This document shows positions 6,558-9,528 of a DNA stretch of 9,528 nucleotides, one piece after another. The stretch is taken from the NCBI GenBank assembly GCA_021820165.1, contig JAKADW010000056.1:1-9528 (forward strand), written 5' to 3'. Made by a program: the position numbers and the translations under genes. The first letter of the stretch is position 1; every line of letters begins with the position of its first letter. The notes beneath the pieces were generated by a model. That model made no database searches. It was not told where the DNA came from and was given only the letters and a program-made list of their open reading frames with translations. The stretch comes from Bacillota bacterium (lineage in GTDB: Bacteria; Bacillota_E; Sulfobacillia; Sulfobacillales; Sulfobacillaceae).

Positions 6558-7464
6558 GGGGCTGATTGAGTCGACCTTTCACGCAGTCGAGAACGGGGCT
6601 ATTCCGAGTTTGCCGGGGCATGTGCGCAAAGACCGGGAACGGGGCGATCCCGACCCCCGACGGGACGCGGCGCTGACGTTGGATGAACTGACGCGTATCT
6701 TCATCGGGGTGGTCCGCGACCACAATCGCCAGTGGATGGACCACTACCCCATCGATTACCCCGACATGATTCGCGACCAGGTTAAGCCCATTCCCCTGGA
6801 GCTGTGGATTTGGGGGCTACACAATCGTCCGGTTGACCTGCAAGTGCCGGTCATAGAAGTGGCTCAACGCGGTGTTCTGCCGCGCCGAGACGGGCTGGTC
6901 ACCCGAAAAGGGGTAGAAGTGAGCGGGCTGATTTATGCGCTGGACGGAAAGATACAGGAGGAATGGGCCGCCAAGGCTGGGGTAGAAGGGACATGGAACG
7001 TCGAGGTCGCGTATGAGCCGGATCTCGTGGACCGGGTCTTCGTGGTGACGGAGCATGGGCACTTTATCCGCGCAGATCTCAAGGGGCGATTTGCGGAAAT
7101 GTATCGCGGATGGACCTGGAACGAGGTGGAGAAGCGCCAAAAGGCGCTCCGCGAGCTCCGACGCACGGCGAAGCGAGCCCAATTGGAACGGGCGGTCGCG
7201 ACCGATCAGGTCAACGAGTATATTGCCCGGAAGGCGCGTAAGGAGACCCGGCGGGCTACCGCCGGTACGTCGCTCAAGAGCCGAGTGGCGAATATGCGCG
7301 CCAATCGGGAACAGGAGCGGCGGGGCCGTGTGTCACGGCCGCCATCCGTGTCACAGCCGAATATTCCCGCCAAAGCGGGGCCGGGCCGGATGGCACCGGC
7401 CGCGGATTGGGAGGCTTTAGCCCGCCATCGTCAGGAACGCAAGGAGGACACGCATGGCCAATAG
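6433..7464 (+). CDS. tnsB: TnsB transposase, C-terminal part after frameshift
   Basis: This is the rest of TnsB in the +1 frame relative to the first part. The open frame starts with an ATG at 6433, but its first ~22 residues overlap the N-terminal part out of frame and are not TnsB-like; genuine sequence starts near 6499. It holds the catalytic Glu (E46 of this frame) in KGLIESTFH, the end of the RNase H-like domain (LTRIFIGVVRDHNRQWMDHYPIDYP), the Mu-type C-terminal beta-barrel (about residues 140-215) and a long basic helical region (about 218-290). A flexible C-terminal tail (AADWEALARHRQERKED) probably docks on TnsC. No ribosome site fits a separate start. It overlaps tnsC by 11 bases. 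On its own it lacks both catalytic aspartates, so the gene is best regarded as one broken tnsB unless the break is a sequencing or assembly artefact. Confidence 0.85.
   Translation: MASYWNLGSGQPITGLGCLAATVLPELGVEVDNKPSGRPELKGLIESTFHAVENGAIPSLPGHVRKDRERGDPDPRRDAALTLDELTRIFIGVVRDHNRQWMDHYPIDYPDMIRDQVKPIPLELWIWGLHNRPVDLQVPVIEVAQRGVLPRRDGLVTRKGVEVSGLIYALDGKIQEEWAAKAGVEGTWNVEVAYEPDLVDRVFVVTEHGHFIRADLKGRFAEMYRGWTWNEVEKRQKALRELRRTAKRAQLERAVATDQVNEYIARKARKETRRATAGTSLKSRVANMRANREQERRGRVSRPPSVSQPNIPAKAGPGRMAPAADWEALARHRQERKEDTHGQ
6495..6513 (+). other. Frame break in tnsB between the catalytic Asp and Glu codons
   Basis: The GAC codon for D373 is at 6495-6497 in one frame. The continuing TnsB sequence VLPELGVEVDN resumes from about 6499-6502 in the next frame. 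The catalytic Glu codon is at 6568-6570. The distance D to Glu is 73 bases, about 24 codons, where Tn7 TnsB has 35 residues. This points to a loss of about 32 bases that both removes some 11 residues and shifts the frame, rather than a single-base slip. Confidence 0.7.
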
Positions 7465-8944
7465 CCGGGAACACCACAAACATCGGGGAGCGTCCGTGGA
7501 GGCCACCTATCGAGATCCGCGTTTAGATCGCTATCGGGGCAATGCCTTAATTGAAGCGTTCCCAAGTCTGGCGCATGAAGGCGATTTCGAGCTGGACGAC
7601 CGGCTGACCTGTGAAGTCACGGCAACCCCTACCGACGGGCTCACGGCGGATGAGCGGAAGGAGGATGCCGAGGCCATGGAGACGTGGTGGAGTCCTCTGC
7701 CCCGGCACCTCGATCTTTACCGGACCCTGAGTCGGACGATTCGCCAGGGATACGTCGGACGGAATCCGCTGACCGCAGCGTATGTGGAGAATCTCGCGCT
7801 GGATGGTAAACCGATTTGGACACCAGTGGGGCGATTTCGCAGCACCGCTCGAGGATTCTTGGTGATTGGACATAGTGGGGTGGGCAAGACGACGTCGTTC
7901 GAAAACGTCTTAAAACTTTATCCGCAGGTGATCCAACATACCTGGTACGACGGTCGTCCGTTCGTCTTTCAACAATTGGTCTGGCTCCATGTAGAGGTCC
8001 CGGCGGATGGATCGTTGAAGGCGGGGTTGCTGACCATCCTCCAAGACATGGAAGAGGTGCTGGGGATACCCTACTACAAGTGGCACCGACGGGCTAGCAA
8101 GGATGAACTGTTGGGCAAAGTCGCGCAATTGGCGAAATTGCATGCGCTCGGCGTCTTAGTGATCGATGATGCCGAGAATCTCGAGTTGGCGAAAGATAAT
8201 GAGGCTACGAAACTCTTACGCTATCTGGTGCAACTAGTAAACAAAGCGGGGGTCCCCGTCGTTTTGATCGGCGAACCGGCCCTGGAGCAGATATTGATCG
8301 GTGAGTTTGGCCCCGCCTTGGGTGATCCTCAAAAACAGGAGGCGCGTGCGCGGACGGGGCGGACCTTCGCTGCCGCCAGACGCGCGGAGGGCAACGGGGT
8401 GAAGCGGTGGCTGCCCATGAACACACAGGAGTGGAATTTGTGGATGGCCAGTCTATGGGACCACCAGTGGACTCGACCCACCACCCCCTTGAACGACGAG
8501 CATAAGGACTTACTCTATGTCCTATCAGGGGGACTGCCGGATTTGGCCCGTAAAATTTTCATGGCTGCCCAGATTTATTTGATCGGGCAGGACGACGAGA
8601 CGATTACACTCGAGAGTCTCGAAGACGCGGCGTCTCAGGACTTTCCTCTGACGCACTACCTCTTGCGTGGGCATAGCCCAGAGGAAAACTCGAAAGGGTT
8701 ACCGCCGACCGACCAGGAAGGTCGCCCACCCCAGGAATCGGCGAGTGAATCCCGTGATGCGCCGCCATCCGAACCAGCGCCTGCAAAAAAGCGCAGCTCA
8801 TCCCGTGGCAAACCCAAGCCCTTAGCGCAAAAGACGGTCGACACCCCTTTGTTGCCGACCGACATAAGCGACGACGACATCGTGGATTACCTCGACCGAC
8901 AAGGTTTTTTGGCGCACGTGGACGGAGATCTGCCCACGGACTAA
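7454..8944 (+). CDS. tnsC: TnsC AAA+ ATPase, transposition regulator
   Basis: TnsC polymerises on DNA with ATP and connects the target selector to TnsA and TnsB. The 496-residue protein has a basic N-terminal region, Walker A GHSGVGKT (139-146), Walker B LVIDDAEN (235-242), a sensor-1 segment VVLIGEPALEQIL (270-281) and an arginine-rich segment before the lid (FAAARRAEGNGVKRW, 305-319). The lid region is DLLYVLSGGLPDLARKIFMAAQIYLI. The second Walker B acidic residue is D239 rather than the Glu usual in AAA+ ATPases. Residues 408-470 are a Pro/Ser/Lys-rich linker, followed by a short acidic tail (DDDIVDYLDRQGFLAHVDGD). By analogy with Tn7, where the TnsC C-terminus binds TnsA, that tail may be the TnsA contact (inference). 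The start ATG has AAGGAGG (7441-7447) six bases upstream and lies inside the end of tnsB. The gene appears intact. Confidence 0.93.
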   Translation: MANSREHHKHRGASVEATYRDPRLDRYRGNALIEAFPSLAHEGDFELDDRLTCEVTATPTDGLTADERKEDAEAMETWWSPLPRHLDLYRTLSRTIRQGYVGRNPLTAAYVENLALDGKPIWTPVGRFRSTARGFLVIGHSGVGKTTSFENVLKLYPQVIQHTWYDGRPFVFQQLVWLHVEVPADGSLKAGLLTILQDMEEVLGIPYYKWHRRASKDELLGKVAQLAKLHALGVLVIDDAENLELAKDNEATKLLRYLVQLVNKAGVPVVLIGEPALEQILIGEFGPALGDPQKQEARARTGRTFAAARRAEGNGVKRWLPMNTQEWNLWMASLWDHQWTRPTTPLNDEHKDLLYVLSGGLPDLARKIFMAAQIYLIGQDDETITLESLEDAASQDFPLTHYLLRGHSPEENSKGLPPTDQEGRPPQESASESRDAPPSEPAPAKKRSSSRGKPKPLAQKTVDTPLLPTDISDDDIVDYLDRQGFLAHVDGDLPTD

Positions 8945-8970
8945 GTGCGGGATTACGGATGGAATATTAT

Positions 8971-9006
8971 GGGAAACCTCCAGATAACATGATCTGGAGG
9001 TTTCTC
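8971..9006 (+). promoter_or_regulatory. Hairpin that buries the ribosome-binding site of the second tniQ
   Basis: AAACCTCCAGAT (8974-8985) and ATCTGGAGGTTT (8992-9003) are perfect 12-bp reverse complements with a 6-base loop. Three outer pairs (G-C, G-U, G-C) extend it to 8971-9006. The right arm contains GGAGG (8996-9000), seven bases before the ATG at 9008, so the Shine-Dalgarno sequence is fully base-paired in the folded RNA. It lies 26 bases after the tnsC stop. The fold would keep tniQ silent in read-through mRNA unless opened by a ribosome, protein or other RNA. It might also act as a terminator after tnsC, but no T run follows. Confidence 0.75.
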
Positions 9007-9007
9007 C

Positions 9008-9421
9008 ATGGTACGGTGGTTTCCTGACCCCTATCCCGATGAATTGCTGTACAGTGTGCTGGCCCGTTTTCATCAATGGTCGGGCAATGAGGCTCCTAAA
9101 CGTACTATGGAGCAATTGTTTGGCAAGCCAACCGTCATCGCAGTGGCGGATTTGCCCAGTCATCTCACCCATCTGGCCCAAGCGATTGGGAGCGGAGAAC
9201 ACCCCTATAGTGCGCAGACATTATTGGAACGCCACACGCTGTGGACCTACTACCGTCCGTTTCTTCAGGCATTCCAGGCGGCCGCCGTCCGAAACGCCAT
9301 GCTGGCGGATCGCGGGGACGCGATCCATCTGCAAATTGGGGTGATTGCCGGTTCAACCCCCAATGAGTGGACAAGGCACCGGAACGCACGAATTGTCAAC
9401 CCGTTTCACGGCAATGGATGA
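9008..9421 (+). pseudogene. tniQ: Second TniQ-family target selector, truncated
   Basis: The N-terminus is a clear TniQ domain: MVRWFPDPYPDELLYSVLAR (1-20), followed by a family-like ADLPSHLTHLAQAIG segment and ERHTLWTYYRPFL. It parallels the first copy (PHPYPDELLYSFLARW) but is clearly divergent. Similarity runs to about residue 118 (IHLQIGVIAGSTP, ending near 9361). The CxxC/CxxH zinc finger expected straight after this point is absent in all three forward frames. The remaining 19 residues up to the stop at 9419-9421 do not look like TniQ. At 137 residues it is far shorter than the several hundred usual for the family. The ATG at 9008 has an ideal but hairpin-bound GGAGG. In Tn7-like elements a TniQ gene after tnsC serves as an alternative target selector; this copy probably cannot. 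Confidence 0.8.
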
Positions 9422-9528
9422 AATTGTCAGGGTCCTGGATTATTTTAGGAACACGTGATGCGTCGTCTCGCTCGCGGCTCCAGTCTACCGCCCGATACGG
9501 TGGCCCCTCCAGAGGATGCCTCCGGCCG
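9362..9528. other. Unassigned sequence after the tniQ break
   Basis: Nothing after 9361 continues TniQ. A different forward frame opens at an ATG at 9363 and runs 31 codons to TGA at 9456-9458, including the natural-looking stretch STRFTAMDEIVRVLDYFRN. Another frame continues from about 9455 to the window edge (MRRLARGSSLPPDTVAPPED). Two exact copies of AATTGTCA lie 31 bases apart (9391-9398, 9422-9429). I do not recognise a gene family or insertion-sequence end. The right-hand context is needed to decide whether this is an inserted element, a flanking gene or an assembly join. Confidence 0.3.

Larger units (their letters stand above)
2457..9361 (+). mobile_element. Tn7-like transposon core (ends not located)
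   Basis: Gene content defines the element: a TnsD-type target selector, TnsA endonuclease, TnsB DDE transposase, TnsC AAA+ protein and a second TniQ, all on one strand. The first four overlap one another; the last follows by 63 bases. The span given is only the control region plus recognisable transposition genes. Terminal inverted repeats and target duplications were not seen, so the true limits may include the HTH-ImmA gene and even the DUF499 gene on the left, and DNA beyond the right edge. With tnsB frameshifted and the second tniQ truncated, this copy is probably unable to move by itself. Confidence 0.85.

Noticed and set aside
1110..9528. CRISPR array or guide RNA for a CRISPR-associated transposon
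   Set aside because: No regularly spaced direct repeats and no cas-like frame are present, and the first selector has the full-length TnsD layout with extra DNA-binding segments rather than a short CAST-type TniQ.

Overview
The window is an accessory region from a moderately GC-rich bacterium. Protein style (TnsA/TnsB/TnsC/TniQ of the kind seen in Bacillota Tn7-like elements, and strong Shine-Dalgarno sites such as AAGGAGG) suggests a Gram-positive, possibly an Alicyclobacillus- or Sulfobacillus-like lineage. That assignment is inference only; no rRNA, tRNA or housekeeping gene is present to test it.

Layout. The left edge (3-1109) is the C-terminal third of a DUF499 protein, a large ATPase-type protein usually found with DUF1156 methylases in anti-phage islands. 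About 450 bases without a convincing gene follow, rich in inverted repeats. Next, on the minus strand (1560-2435), is a one-piece HTH-ImmA/IrrE protein: an XRE-type DNA-binding domain fused to a zinc peptidase with an intact HEIGH motif. It is divergent from a tightly overlapping plus-strand operon that is the core of a Tn7-like transposon: tnsD/tniQ (2701-4587), tnsA (4580-5413), tnsB (5379-7464, broken by a frameshift) and tnsC (7454-8944). After a 63-base gap comes a second tniQ (from 9008), whose TniQ similarity stops near 9361. The last ~165 bases are unassigned.

How the parts fit. TnsA (5'-strand nuclease) and TnsB (DDE transposase) would cut and join the element, TnsC is the AAA+ regulator linking them to a target selector, and the two TniQ-family proteins are candidate target selectors. 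The divergent HTH-ImmA gene sits where it could control the operon. A two-tier inverted repeat, with both tiers centred on base 2476, lies across its promoter and across the -35 of a predicted operon promoter. This suggests, but does not prove, a repressor/peptidase switch on transposition like ImmR/ImmA or DdrO/IrrE circuits, compressed into one polypeptide.

Signs of decay or unusual control. tnsB has lost about 11 codons' worth of sequence between its second catalytic Asp and its catalytic Glu, and the reading frame changes there. The second tniQ lacks its zinc finger and everything after it, and its Shine-Dalgarno sequence is buried in a perfect 12-bp hairpin. The transposon ends were not identified, so whether the DUF499 gene is cargo or chromosomal flank is open.
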